NCBI GenBank assembly: GCA_020091685.1
Contig: CM034604.1
Location: 8,475,682-8,539,681, forward strand
Origin: Lutjanus erythropterus
Taxonomy: Eukaryota > Chordata > Actinopteri > Lutjaniformes > Lutjanidae
DNA length: 64,000 nucleotides
Direction of reading: 5' to 3'
Position 1 is the stretch's first letter. Every line of letters begins with the position of its first letter. The translations under genes and the position numbers were made by a program. The notes under the pieces are model-generated. The model was not told the origin of the DNA, made no database searches, and worked only from the letters and a program-made list of their open reading frames with translations. Shown here one piece after another: positions 1 through 12,800 of this stretch.

Positions 1-3000
1 ATATTTAGGTCATTTCATATCCAGATAACAGCACGTTTTCTGTAAATTTAGGCTATTTAAAACATGAACACCATGTCAGACTTTTCATGCCCAAACCACA
101 TCGACATACAAGCTCCCCTTGTCTGGTCAGAGTCCTTCTCCTGCTCTGAATTACCCGATTCTGTATCGCCTCCGTGTCTCCTTCATGTTTGTCTGTGTTA
201 CCTTCATGCAAATTTCCTGCGTGCAGCTGTGCAGTGCAGAGGAAAGCAAAGCATCATCCAAATAACAAAAAATACTGAGGTAGAGTGTGATACGTCACAC
301 AGAACTAAACAATAAAGGATTTTATGAAAGCATCTTTATATCATCACACGGTATCATCATATTACACAGCCCTAATACAAAACAAACAAAACAATATACA
401 AAAAGTAAAGCAGCTGTGGAATGTACATGTATGAATAGAACCTAATAGATAGTGTGTACAGTAGAATGGATCTGGTTCTTGTACGTATAGAGCTGGCCTG
501 AGCATTTTGTGGGTTCTACACAATATTCAACCACCTCTGGTCTGGCTTTAGTTGTGCTTTAAGGGGTTCCAGCAAAGATTTTGAAGCCTACATGATCACT
601 TTAGCTGAATGCACGTTTGATTGTGATAAAGGTTGATAGACATTCAAACACTAATTATTAGGTCTGTGACAGGAGGCAAACTCAAGTCTCCTGCACGAAA
701 ATTAGACATGCTAACACCAGTCCACCACCCTGACCTCCATAACCTTTCTTGCTACTAGGGTGGGCATTTTGTTTTGTTTTTATTGATTCTGGTGCTAAAA
801 TGATTGAAGGTTGAAGCAATACTTTAAAAACAGGCACACTGTACGGACTGTAAAGCCCCATGAAGCAAACTATGATTTGTGATACTGGGCTATATGAATA
901 AAATTTGATTTGACTTGACAGAGGGGGCAAAAAAATATAACTGAAGGAGCAAACCTGCTTAAGAGCCCTTGTGGCACCAGGCCTGTACTCACACATTGTC
1001 ATGTCATGAAAACCAAGTTATCACCGTTTACCATCAGTGTTTCCTTTGGCTTTAATCCTTAAATGTGTGTCAGTGTGATTAGACATACTTTTGGTTTTAG
1101 TCACATCAAAGGATCCAAGATGGTTTTGTTCTCTTTGCTACATACTGATAGGACGATGGTAGATAACATGCTGGAGTTAGATTTCAAGGGTGAACCTTAC
1201 CACCCCTGTTCTGTGGAGTTTCTTCACCTTAACCTAAAAGTGACCTAATCTCAGTTAATTTTTTAAGTGACTTTATTTGACGGATCGGAGGACCTGAAGA
1301 GCAAAGAAATGGTACAACCCTAATTCTGGTGCCAACCCTGAACCATCCTCCTCTGACAAAATAAAGCCTTTGAAGCATCGTCACTACAGAGGACTTATGG
1401 TGGACCGGTCCTCGCAAGTGTATAAATCTTTGACTGCGTGCACGCACACACTCACACACACTCACACACATCTCCTCTCACTCATAAACTCCTTTAGATT
1501 GCTCCATTGATCTGACGTGGAGAATCCCCTGGTGTGCTCATTTCATTTACGACGGATAATTAATTTCCGTTGATAGATTCACAGCGGAACTCCCTCTTCT
1601 CTCATGCCTTTGATGCGAGCAGGTTTTCCGATAACAATGCAATTTATCTCATTTGAGCGGGATTTGACGAGTAAATGGGATTTGCCTCTTACCTCCAACT
1701 GAAATTTAACTCAGAGGGCTCGGGAGTTTGAAGAAAGGGGAGAAAGGAGAGATGTGTATGTATAAATCTCTATAGCGTGGCAGCTGGAGCCTATTTTCAA
1801 ATCTATTTACTCTGAAGGAAAACTAATGTACTGTGGCTTTCCACATTTTGAGGGTGTAAATGATAAATTCAGTCTATTTTGAGGTTAAATGTTAGAGAGA
1901 AATTATTTCCAGGCAGCCTAAAATAAACTTGCTGTTGCAGTTTAAGGATTTTGACCAAAGACAATGAGAAAACAACAAGAACTGACTTGAGTGATTTTTA
2001 TTATCATCATCCAAAAAAAAAAAAAAGCATTGCAATGTTCTTCATGTGTCCTTCCGGGAAAGTTCAGGTGTTCAGGCATGAAGCCGAACTGTCAGGTGTG
2101 ATGATAATAAGACAGGAAGGTCATTAAATGATTCGGCACTGACAATGTTCTTTCTATAAAAAGTTCAGTTGCAAAACTCTCTATATACCATTTTCAGAGT
2201 AAAAATATCAGAAGTTGAAGAGCCAATCGGAAAAAGATTGGACGTAATTTACCTGCTGTCCTTCAAACTGATTTTTAATTTCTTCCAATTATGTGCTGTC
2301 AGTCACTTTGCAGAAGTAGATGTCACTTTATGAAATGATGGACATCTCATATTAGCACATAACTTTCCATATACGCTGAACACAGCAGGAGCAGGGCCCA
2401 TTAACTCCCATGACACATGAGACATCGAGGTCAAGACACTGCTTTCTCAGCCTCTGTCTGGCTGTACGGCAGAGTGATAACACTCTTCCTGTTCACCTGC
2501 CACCGCCATAAATGAGACGCTGACCATGGACGATACAAAGGTCTTTTATGAACACGATCAGCCTGCCTTTGAGGTATATAAATAACTAAACATAAATAAG
2601 CACAGTTTTGCATTGGTTCTTTCCTTTTTTGCTTTTTGTAAGATTTCATAAAAATTTGTACCCTCACCAGTCCTCACTGAATGACTGATTACTGATGAGA
2701 CAATATGCACATGAGACGATCTTTAAAGCTGCACTGGATCAGTATCACATATAATGTGAAAAGTTTTTACATTCTAACAAGATAAATAGTGTATTGCTCT
2801 AACAAGACATTTGTTGTTATCTGTAGGACTGTGCATTGGGAGAATGTAGCAATACGATACATATCACGATACGGAGGTTATGATTCAATATATTGCGATA
2901 TATTGTGAACTGTAAGCAATTTAAATTATTGGTATTTTTAAACTAATTTTAGGAAACCTGTCATATTATAAAGAACACACCACCATACGCATAAAATCTT

Positions 3001-4642
3001 TCCTTTTAGCACTTTTTATGCAATCAGAACAGCAAAGATAGATATCAACTTTGCTATCTAGCAGCTGGGGTCTTGAACACAACACAGAATGAACCGATGA
3101 CATGAATTTTCCATGTATCATGATATCATGGTACAGTGTTTTTGAGAATCAATACAGTGTCACAAAATATATTGTCGCAATACCGAACTGTATCGATATT
3201 TTTATACACCTCTAATAAAGTGATAAGTTGTATGTTGTTGCAAAAATGTGAAAATATCTTGTTATAATGTGAAAAACAGAACAGTAAACAGTTCAAGTCA
3301 TAAAGTGATACTGATCTGTTGTCTTCTTCTGATGTGGCTATATTATTCATATATTATGAATTTAAAAAACATCTCTCCAGTTCCCCTCAGCTCTACACAG
3401 CATTTTTTACATCTTTCAGCGTATTGGTTTGGTTTTTTGGCCAGCAGCTTTTGTTCAGTCTCGCCAAACTCATCAACTCCATTTCCAGTCGCAATAGGCA
3501 GCAGTTTTCACACACAAAAAGCTCAGCTAAACCTGACCTGCTCAGCACCAAAACACCAACCCAACTTAGCGATTAGCTAGGAATCTTCGTGGAGCAATTA
3601 GCAGCTGTAGAGCCAGTTACAGTTTCAAGAACTGGTGAACAGAGCTAAAAGCAGAGCACTTATTGGACTTACGTTCATCAAGGGCCAGAAACATGAATCC
3701 TGGTAATGTTGCTCTGTGTCTGCTGGATGCGTAAACAGGTTAACTAACTTGCTAACAGGTTAGCCATGTCAACTTTACAAGGCTGTTATGTGTCAAATAT
3801 ACAGTGAGTATAGTATTCACTTTGTTGTTGAGTTGATTGGCCATGAAGAAAGCTTAGTAATGCAGCTTTTAGCACATTTAACTGGGAGAACAATAATGCT
3901 GACAATACTTATGTGGCTCCTAGCATACAGCTGCAAACATGCTACTGTTAGCATCAATATTTTTGAAGGTAAAACCTGACATATAGTGATCAAATCTGAT
4001 AATTATCACATAGGCCCTACAGTGCTGCATCGCTGTGGTCCTGTAAGCAGTATCTTGGTCATCAGTAAAATCTAGAAGAATGTAATTATGATCCCAGTGG
4101 GGATATTTCAGTTTCCAATCATAAACAGCATGTAAATTCCCCTGATATCTCACTGCTGGGTGTCTCCTTTTTGCTGTGTGCTTTCCATCTGATATAGTTT
4201 ATCCAATCTCCTGTATCATGAGTCTTTTTAGGGTTCTGTCATGGATTTATGCATCTAAGGAAAATTAGATTAAAAATTATGTGTTTTTGGCAAGTCAGGC
4301 ATTTCAAGCCTCATTCACTTGTTTGCAATGACCAACATCTGTTTCTTTGAACTTCATGTTGCTGCCTGTGTGGATTTAACTCTTCAAATTATGTCTCCTA
4401 TTGTGTCGCCATAATGAAAAACAGACCCAGTTCTCTCAAATTAAACACCAAGTTGCTCAGCAGCAAGAATGGATAAGTTTATTGATCTTTAAATGCTACT
4501 CAGGTAGTTGCTGTCATGGCTAGAAACTGCCTCAACATCCCCAAAATTAAGCGCAAGTCAAAGGATTTTGACCAGAATTTGGAATTTGGGGTCCTATTTT
4601 GGATTAATAAGTTAACACCCCCCCCTTTCTTCTCCTCTGCAG
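1..4642. other. Presumed pnoc intron / upstream flank, no exon recognised
   Basis: The pnoc exon at 4643 opens with a splice acceptor, so the DNA to its left should be intron at least in part. I searched the plus strand for a signal-peptide exon ending in a Cys-rich 'CxxxCxxC' segment and found none; it probably lies beyond the left edge. The open frames here are short and unconserved-looking. Apart from one repeat at 2823-3217 and short CA runs near 1440-1470, nothing is supported. Confidence 0.5.
2823..3217. mobile_element. Non-autonomous element with 'cgatac/atcgat' ends
   Basis: The left end reads 'gtaggactgtgcattggg' followed by acgatacatatcacgatac. The right end reads gtatcgatatttttatac then acctctaataa, so the ends are roughly inverted and rich in cgata/tatcg. 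This layout (pyrimidine-purine ends around 'cgatattgcgata' motifs) is typical of abundant short fish DNA elements. No coding capacity. A related sequence is at about 30185-30330. Confidence 0.4.
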
Positions 4643-5296
4643 GTGTGTTTGTTGGAGTGTGAGGGTCACGTCTCCTCTTCGCTCACATGGGAGGTGTGTA
4701 AACGTGCTGTGAAGCTGCCGCACCACCCTACACTCTCTGAGGGTGGCGCTCTGTTCAAGAGAACAGGAGAGGGGCTGGAGCTGACCTCTCTCGACCTGAA
4801 CTCAGACAGTGAACTGCTGCAGTCTGCAGCCGCAGAGCGCTTCCAGGAGGGGGACCGGGATGAGACGCCCTTTGAGCAGCGCAGTGTCCAGTATGACTCA
4901 TCACTGCTGGAGTCCTCTGAGGAGGGGGAGGGCCTGCAGGGTCTGGATCTGAGTCTGCCCGACGAGGAGAGGCAGCCGAGGGAGGAGAGGAACGTGGAGG
5001 GTGACAGCCAGCTAGAGGGGGACGAGGACGACACCTCAGAGGCCGTCGCCTTATCCAAACGCTTTGGCGGCTTTCAGAGGGGGCGCCATGGATACAGGAA
5101 GCTGATTGGCTCCCCTATAAGGCCCTTACAAAAGCGCTACGGCGGCTTCATAGGCGTCCGGAAATCTGCCCGGAAGTGGAACAGTCAGAAACGGGTGAAC
5201 CAGCTGCTCAGGCAGTACCTGGGCATGAGGAGCAGCCGCAGCGGCAGGTTCAACAACATCCCTGTAACTCGGGTCTGGAGGCAAAACAAACTGTAA
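4643..5296 (+). CDS. pnoc: Prepronociceptin (nociceptin/orphanin FQ precursor), 3' coding exon, partial
   Basis: Secreted neuropeptide precursor whose products act on the NOP (ORL1) opioid-family receptor. The exon starts after 'ctcctctgcag' at 4642 in frame VCLLECEGH, matching the human VCILECE segment where the signal-peptide exon joins; Cys at exon residues 2, 6 and 19 fit the conserved opioid-precursor cysteines. An acidic spacer (about residues 30-135) follows. Then come KR-flanked modules: a 23-residue FGGF peptide, a 17-residue peptide starting YGGFIGVRKSARK (nociceptin), and a C-terminal VNQLLRQYLGMRSS segment matching the human NocII region. Stop TAA at 5294-5296. 217 codons are seen; the signal peptide is missing from the window. 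Fish nociceptin is known to begin with Tyr rather than Phe, so YGGF is expected. Whether this is the a or b teleost copy cannot be told. Tail-to-tail with znf395, as in human. Confidence 0.93.
   Translation: MCLLECEGHVSSSLTWEVCKRAVKLPHHPTLSEGGALFKRTGEGLELTSLDLNSDSELLQSAAAERFQEGDRDETPFEQRSVQYDSSLLESSEEGEGLQGLDLSLPDEERQPREERNVEGDSQLEGDEDDTSEAVALSKRFGGFQRGRHGYRKLIGSPIRPLQKRYGGFIGVRKSARKWNSQKRVNQLLRQYLGMRSSRSGRFNNIPVTRVWRQNKL
5063..5131 (+). other. pnoc: Predicted FGGF-type mature peptide (23 residues)
   Basis: Lies exactly between two KR pairs (5057-5062 and 5132-5137), so prohormone convertases should release it. It begins FGGFQRGRHGYRK and ends RPLQ. The FGGF start is the receptor-activating motif of mammalian nociceptin, but the basic address segment differs. 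It occupies the place where mammals have nocistatin. Release and activity are inferred. Confidence 0.75.
5138..5188 (+). other. pnoc: Nociceptin/orphanin FQ mature peptide (17 residues)
   Basis: YGGFIGVRKSARKWNSQ between KR at 5132-5137 and KR at 5189-5194. Seventeen residues is the normal nociceptin length, and RKSARK is the family's basic address core. The first residue is Tyr, as in classical opioids, not Phe as in mammals. Confidence 0.92.
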
Positions 5297-5489
5297 CATG
5301 TTTCTGTTGCTCTCACAGAATCCTGCCCCAGGTACCTCAGCCAATCATGTTTTCAGCAGCTCACTCCAGTCGTCATCAGAAGAACAGACTCCGCCATCTC
5401 GCTGCACCTCTCTTTGTGTCTCTAAGTAACAAGGAATGTTTTGACTGTGATGTCCTTCTTATCAAGCATATTTACATGCCATTCTGTGA

Positions 5490-5495
5490 AATAAA
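5490..5495 (+). terminator. pnoc: Poly(A) signal of pnoc
   Basis: AATAAA 194 bases after the stop codon; a second AATAAA lies about 50 bases further on. Confidence 0.6.
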
Positions 5496-5549
5496 AGAAT
5501 TAGAGAAGTGCAATTGAATATATTTTTGTGTGTTGGTATAATAAAAAGG

Positions 5550-7710
5550 GGCCAAATGAGATTTGAAAACTGGTGAGAACTGAAGGTGTGACTTTCATGC
5601 ATGTGTGGATGGCTTCAGCTGCTGTTTTGCACTCTGTAGGTTATGAGAGCTGTGATGTCCAGCTCTCATAAAATTGACTTTCTGCATAGGTTTCCCCTTT
5701 TTAGTAGCATTTTGTAGATTTGGGACTTAACAAATCCTTTACAAATGTTTGCCTTCAACTAATTGTCAATATTCCCACATGTCAGAACAGAAACGCACAG
5801 AAGAATCAAACCAGCACTGTGCTTTCAAGATGGTTCAATCAGTTGTAAATATGGTGAGACAGTGGGAGTGCTGAAGCACAAATTGTTAATTACTGGTATA
5901 GGAATCTCATTTTCTGCTTAAATAACTTAATTAATTAAACAGTGGATGTCAAATTAGTTTTCTGAACTTTGAGACTCACCAAAACTGCACCTCTCTTTAA
6001 AAAAATCCTTCCCATCGCTTCATTATGAGTATTGATAAAAGAAAATCTTTGCTTCTCTGTTGTATTCTAATTCTGGCCATTAAGCAAAGTTATTAATGTA
6101 AGACTGTGCAAGTTTCTGTTGAGGAAATGAGCAGCAGGTTGCCAGGTTCTCTACTCGGCTCCTTTCAGTGGAACAATACTGGAACAACACTGCCCTCTAG
6201 TGTTTGAGGAAGAAACACATCGTCCTTGGATCCTGATTTGGGATTAGTTTTGCCATGTCCTCAGTAATGTTATTGGATTAGATTTTGTTTTTCTTCAAGG
6301 GGGACAAACACACAAGTATGCTTAATTTATGGCTGACACATACCTGTCATCCACAGTCAAACTAAAAGATCACAAAATTCCCACGAGAAAGAGAAACCTA
6401 GTGTCTATTAACCCTCATTCTCAGAGTCTTAGTGGTGTCCAATAATTCATCAAACATGCCAGTCATCTAAGGACCTGTACACAAAGTATCCTGTTGAGAA
6501 GGAGGGCTGACTGACTCACTTTTTAGGAAAGCAAAGCCCTTTGCAGCATTAGTTCTATTTTTTTTGGACCCTCCCACTGACTTAGAAATAAACCCCTGTA
6601 ACACCCTCCCCCCAATATCTTAGAAAATATGACTGAATTGGTACATCATCATTTCACTATAAACATCAAGACATTTAGGTATACCGATATTTAAACATAA
6701 TTTGAGAGTATAATAATTATTATTTTAATATAGCCATGACTGCACACATTAGAAGTGGAATTATACATGACCACATTTTTGACAAATAACACATTGCTGA
6801 ATATATAGTTTTTTTAGGGAGGAACATAATGACATGACATAACAAAACATGAAAAAGTTTTGGCATGTGAGCTTCTGTACAAATATAAAACATATGACAT
6901 AAAATAATTATTAATATTTGCAATGAAAGTAGCAAAACAAAACACTTCTCATTCCCACCCCCCCTCCCTTGCCCTCTAATAACTTTCATACAGTCCCTAA
7001 CTTAGCCTGCAACTTTAGAAATGAGGAAGTAATAATTTAAAGTGTTGCTAAGGCGGATTCTCAGGAGAAACTAATCCCCAGTCAGTCCTCAAACGTGACT
7101 CCACCCGGGGCTTTCTGCAGAGCTGTTCATGCCACTTCAGTCCAATATTGTACTTAAGTGCAGGAAGCTGGAAAACTGGCAGGGCCGTTGGGTGTGTATC
7201 ACACTGTAGGATGGGAAAGGAAGTCTAAATGACACCAGCCCTGAAAAGCACCATCTTAATGTACCATTTGAGAGCAATGAACTGTGCATGTCGGCTGTGG
7301 TCTTTATTACACAGAATAAGATGTTTCTGCTTGGGTGAAAAAAATATTTGTTTTGCCATCAAGATATTTTCCGTCACATCCACTCTTTTGCATCTTAATA
7401 GTGTTTACTAGTGTTTGATTACGAGATGTAATATGTATGCATATGAGTGCGTGGGTGGTTGCAGAGAGTGTGAGTGTGCACGTGCATGTGTGTGTGTGTG
7501 CGTTTCCCTGTCAGTTCGACACAAAAAAAACATGGAATTTGTGAATACAGTGTACATTTCAGACCACATTTCTAGCATACCATTGTTCTGAGTCTTCATA
7601 CAAAATGTGTATAGAGAAAACGACAATAAAATAGTTTGCTATTTCTTTTGTGGACTGTCATGCAGAAGAAAACGAGCGCAAACTTGCAATAGGTGTGACC
7701 ACTTATGCAT
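5550..7710. other. Gene-free stretch between pnoc and znf395
   Basis: AT-rich, with no splice-framed coding segment on either strand. The segment 'ttcatacagtccctaa' at about 6987 recurs near 17011, and 'ttgtacttaagtgcaggaag' at about 7148 recurs near 7806, so this is at least partly old repeat DNA. Confidence 0.5.
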
Positions 7711-7714
7711 TCAA

Positions 7715-7716
<2 letters not shown>

Positions 7717-7749
<33 letters not shown>
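7717..7749. repeat. (CA)n microsatellite
   Basis: About 16 uninterrupted CA units. Confidence 0.95.
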
Positions 7750-7753
<4 letters not shown>

Positions 7754-8135
7754 GCCACATGACCTCTGTTGCTAAAGTATAAGGGGTGGGATTAAGGGGC
7801 CAATGTTGTACTTAAGTACAGGAAGCTGGAAACCGGTTAAAAAAAAAATCTATTATGACGCCTCCTTTTACGAGTTGGCATGAACAGTAAATCTTTGGCT
7901 CATTTCCGACTTTTATACTAAATCTTGTGTGAGCCTGTGAATCTATTTGGAAGTTATGCACCACACCCACCTTCAGCTAATTGACTCAAGTCCCACCCTG
8001 TATTGGCCTGTGCACCTTGTTGAAAAGAAAACTACATTTTGAAGATGGTTAAAAGATGATGGTAGGGGACCTTTAAAAGTGACAGATATGTTAGCAAAAT
8101 GCTAGCTAACTGGCTAAGTAACAACTGATGTAGAT

Positions 8136-8516
8136 CAGTGGTTTTCAGACTTTTTCTGCCCGAGGCATACTAAATGGCAAAACAAAATCTCAAGGCACAT
8201 GTACATATGACTACATATACATGCTAAATACCCTCTATAGTGAAGATTTCCAGGGGTGCGGGTGAGGAAAATCAATCAGGGCCCTTGATGTGTCCCGCCA
8301 TCTGGGAACTATGCAAACAGCAAATATGGGTTTGCTTTGATGGGAGGTTTTATAAAAGATATTTTTGGGGGTATGGAATATGCCTCTGTACTGGAAAATG
8401 AGTGTGTACAAAGTACTGATAAAGTAAACTAAAAATTACTTGTATATTGCAATATGGAAAATGTATGGTTGCCAAGGCACAGCACCATGCCACGGCACAC
8501 CGTTTGGGAACCACTG
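8136..8516. mobile_element. Short hAT-type non-autonomous element
   Basis: Starts cagtggttttcagac and ends ccgtttgggaaccactg: inverted ends of the CAGTGGTT type seen in many hAT elements. It is flanked by 8-base near-repeats, atgtagat (8128-8135) and atgtaggt (8517-8524), matching 7 of 8; 8-base target duplications are a hAT hallmark. No transposase. It sits inside a TAGC-rich older repeat (about 8060-8640). Confidence 0.75.
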
Positions 8517-8671
8517 ATGTAGGTTACCTAACAAGTTAGCTTGCATTTTGCTAAAACTAGCTATCAAATATAAGTAGCTAGCTAAGGATTGAAGCTTAAC
8601 TAGCTACTTAGCTAGCATTCTGTGTATTTGTCTGGCTGACAACCAGTTTCCTAGCATTTAACATTAGCAAA

Positions 8672-8940
8672 CTCGGTATTGCATCAGCACCAGAATTGAC
8701 TCTTGTTAGGTCCTGCCCCTTTTTGCTCCATGTGCTCCAATAACAGTCCTAACTAACTAGCTAATCTACAGTATATCTATTGTGAACTTGCTTGTCACAT
8801 CTCATAGCTAATGTTAGCGAAACAATAGCTAACTAATTTACTTCAATCTAGCTAGTTAGCTAGCATTTTGCTAACTTGAGATGTGACTATATGTAACTTT
8901 TACAGGTTCCCCACCTACATCTTTTAGCATATCTAAGTAC
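8672..8940 (+). mobile_element. TAGC-rich interspersed element, copy 1
   Basis: Shares 'ggtattgcatc', then 'aggtcctgcccctttttgct', then a TAGC-rich core (gctagttagctagcattttg) and 'ttttacaggtt..cc' with the copies near 13173, 17050, 21285 and 63235. The right end is truncated here. Confidence 0.6.
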
Positions 8941-9153
8941 ACACACACCTGACGTCAATGCCAAAGCTCAGGATCATAGGGTGAAAAGTGAGGCTGCCAA
9001 AGCGTGGGAAAACTTTGTTGACTGACCAATCGACTGACCTGCCGACAGAGCGACCTAAAGAGCTGCTGGTCGCTGCTAAAAAAAAGAAAGAATGACAAAC
9101 GCTTCAAATTCTCAGTGCTTTTTAATTTGTGTTTGACAATATATTTCATCTTT

Positions 9154-9846
9154 TTTATTGCTATTACAAACTCATTCCCCTAACGCTAATCCCATCGCCA
9201 TGACTCCATAGCTTCACGGATAAAACCATTAACACTGGTCGTATGCCAACACTTGGGCAGGAAGGAAATAGGGACTTGGTTGAGTCGAACCAAATGTAGC
9301 TTATTCTTGTGAGTTTATATTCCAACAAAGTGCCAAAAAACATGGAAATTCCAAAAAAAAAAAAAATCTGCCCAAATACACGGGCTGAACGAGACGATTA
9401 AAAAAAAAGGTATAAAATACTCGTACATAACTCAAAGCACACAATATCATGTACATCATATAACCACTGTGTCACCACTGGAAGAGAGGGTTGGAATAAA
9501 GAAAACAGCCATGTACGTAGCAGTCTAATACAGTGGAGCTACAGGGGCAGTAATATGACCTTTGGATAAAGTAGGAGAGTATTGTAGGCTTAGCACATCA
9601 CATGATCAAAGTCGGTCAACAGTTAGCACCATCGCAGACTTCAGGTTTCAGGATACAAAGATACAGAAAAAACTCCATTTGCATTTCTTTATAGGAAAGA
9701 AACAAAACAGGTTGAAAGTAAAAAACACATGTAGTAAAAGAACAGCTGGCTCCCAGGCCCTGATTTATATCCTCTTTTTGATAAAAGTCTCTTTTATCAC
9801 TCATTCGTTGTCTCTCACGCTCTGTCTCTCTCCATCATGCAGCTGT
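9154..9846 (-). other. znf395: Probable znf395 3' UTR with poly(A) signal
   Basis: Follows the TAA of znf395 on the minus strand. The minus-strand AATAAA (plus tttatt) at 9154-9159 is the likely end signal, giving a UTR of about 0.7 kb. The exact cleavage site is not visible. Confidence 0.5.
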
Positions 9847-12800
9847 TTAGTCGGGGAAGCGCTGGCAGGCTTTTTTCCAGCGGCAGGCGGTGCACCACTG
9901 ATCCTTGCGCTCCACTCCGTACACTTTGCGGCACTTTTTGGCCTCCCCGCGACCCTTCCTGCAGATGCAGACAGACACAAATGGTGTGGATGAGAAGCGA
10001 TGCGTGAGGGCAGGGAAAGGAGAAGAGCGGCGCCGCACACGTTTGATGTGATCAATCTCTATAAAAATGAGACTGAGGGAAAATAAACTGATAACAAATG
10101 AAGAGGCGATTGAATCAGTTTTATCTTTCCTGGCTGAGCCGTGGAAATGTGATTTTACAGGCGGAAGCAAAGTGGGCGATAAAATGACAACCTGGAGGAG
10201 AAAGATAGTGAAATCAAAACAGAAAACAGTGGAAAAATGCGTGCACACAGACCAATAAAGCTTCATTTGTACATTTAAAGATCCAGTGTGCAAGATTTGA
10301 GGAGATCTATTTGGCAGAATATGGCAGCAATTCAATATAATATTCACAGGTGTGTTTTCATTAGTGTATAATCTCCTGAAAATAAGATTGGTTGTGTTTT
10401 GGATGCTTTAGAATGGACAGACAAATCAAACACTGGCTGTAAATAATGTGAATTTTAGCAAGTTTTGCTGCCACTGTAGGTTCAACACATTTGGAAGGGG
10501 AGGGCGAGGCAAGCAGTGTTCAGTTGGTTGCAATCTGCAACCTCAACACTGGATGCCACTAAATCCAACACACTGGTCCTTTAAACTTCAAAACCCAGGA
10601 CCAGACCACTATTTGGATATTTGAGAAAAAGTGTGAGCAATTTCAAGCTAATATGCCAAATATTCACTTTTATTCCAACTTTTCATTTGTGAGGATTCGA
10701 TACTTCTCTCAGTCTTACTGGAGAATAAATTTAATTACTTTAAATTTTTATTTTGTTAGTCAGACAAAAAAAATTGATGATATCACTTTGGCATTTTGGA
10801 ATTAACATAGGTGATCAATGATGAAAATAATAGTTCTGATACAGACTTAAAGGGGAAGTCTGGCACCTTCATGTCCAACCAGTATTCATGGTAAATGTAG
10901 TCAACTGAAGCATTAAATTCCTCAATGCCTGCTGTCCAAGAAAGCTGAGTTCTGCTGCAAACTCTGTTGTTCTTCCTGTACCAGTGATGTCACAGTGACT
11001 TTACTGGTGTTAAGGAAGAACTACAGGCTATTTCAGTTTGGATTTTAGTCTCCTCCTCTCACATAAAGCCATGTTTTGGCCAACAGAGTAATAGCTATAG
11101 GCTAGGGTGGTGATACACCACGAGATGTAGTGGCGGCGTCAGAAGCTTGGCACAATGCATCCTGGTACACATAGGCGCTGCCAGCACAGCTCCATGAGCT
11201 GAAGTTAATTTTCATTGTTAATATACAACACACTAAGGAATTTACTGGTTCAAGTGACTACATTTAGCAACAGCACTGACTGGACATTCACAGAAAAAGT
11301 GGTGAATTTCCAGCAACAACTGAACTGAAGTTACTCTTAAATTGAGCTTGTGGGAACACAGTTCTATTCTTTAAGTTTGATCTGTTGAGGAACACAAAAA
11401 TGCTAATTTAGAAAAAAATGATAACAGTTATTAATGCTATGATGCAACTTAAAATACGATTGGCTGCCTTTAATTCAGATTGATGAATTAACACCAACAG
11501 GGTCTCCTGAGCTGGTTTGTGCAGCTGTGGACATGAGTATTAATACTTTTACCATTACGAGTACAGAGAAATCAGTAAATCCTGCAGCATTATAATAAAA
11601 CAAAGACAAAGAAGGAGAACAGACTACAACACATGCACAAATTCCATCTCGTCCCATCCCATCTCATCAGCTTCAACTATTTTTTGTGATTTCTACTTAT
11701 TAGCAAATGTTGGCAGGCACACTTAACTGTGATGTGATATAAACATCACCTGCTAAAAGTTAGTTTTTAGCTCAAAGCAGCATGGCTGTAGACTCTTGGT
11801 TGGGATTACATTTTTAAGTAAAAGGTGTTAGAAGTGAAGCATTGAACAGGAACAGGAGCAGGTAGGTGATGTCTCACCTGAAGGAGCAGTGAGTGCGGGA
11901 GGGTGACGCACTCATAGGCTGCAGCCTGTTCTGTTGGAGCCACTGTTCCCCGACACTGACAGACCGGCAGCGAGGCTTCACCATCTGAACAGACACACAA
12001 CCGCACACTGAGCACAACAGCGGCCTCCAAAACACAGGGTTGATTCATGCTCTTCTCTGATAGCAGGTTCTAATGTTAAAATGAAAAAGACACTAAATCA
12101 TGTCTATCAGGCAGGCGAACAAACAAACAGATGTGGACAGAAGACCCACCGGAGTGTTACTGTGGACAGAGACGGAGGTGGAGGGCGTCCAACCCTGGCA
12201 GCCGGGGCTTCTGGAGGCCACAGATACCTGGACGGGGCTACAGGCCTGGAAGGAGACAACACAAGATTCATCACGCCTGTGAGACCAGAAACCAGCCGAC
12301 AACCTGATTCATATGAACAGTTAGCAAGTTACAACCTGCTTTAACTGATTTTCTGGCCACTTGGTGGCAGTAGAAACAAGGTGTTTATCAAGTTTCTATG
12401 GCGAAACTGTTAGCGTACACATTCTGCAGAAACAGAGCTACATCAGCATTCACTTAGAATAATTTTTTCTGAGTTCTTGGTGATTTTTAACATTTTTTAA
12501 ATATATTTTAAATTTTATGCCTTTAATCAGGGTTAGATAAATGCTGCACCATTTTCACAAGCTAGTTGCTAGATTCTGTTTGGTGCCGGACAGGTAGCTT
12601 ACAAGGGTTTGAAGAGAGGTTTTTGAGAGGAAGAAAATTTGTTGGCCGAACATTTTGATCACTGATTATTAGTTTCAGTCACTGCTCATGCAAAAATGTC
12701 AAACATCTGCAGCTTCTTAAATGTGAGGATTTGCTGCTTTTCTTTGTCATTTTTGACAGTAAATGACAGTAAATTCATTTGAAAACATCACTTTGGGCTC

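Noticed and set aside
4666..5058. Minus-strand Ser-rich 130-codon frame
   Set aside because: Antisense of the acidic spacer of the pnoc exon.
8672..8940. CRISPR-like array from repeated tagc motifs
   Set aside because: The repeats are overlapping, irregular palindromes without constant spacers, in a vertebrate genome.
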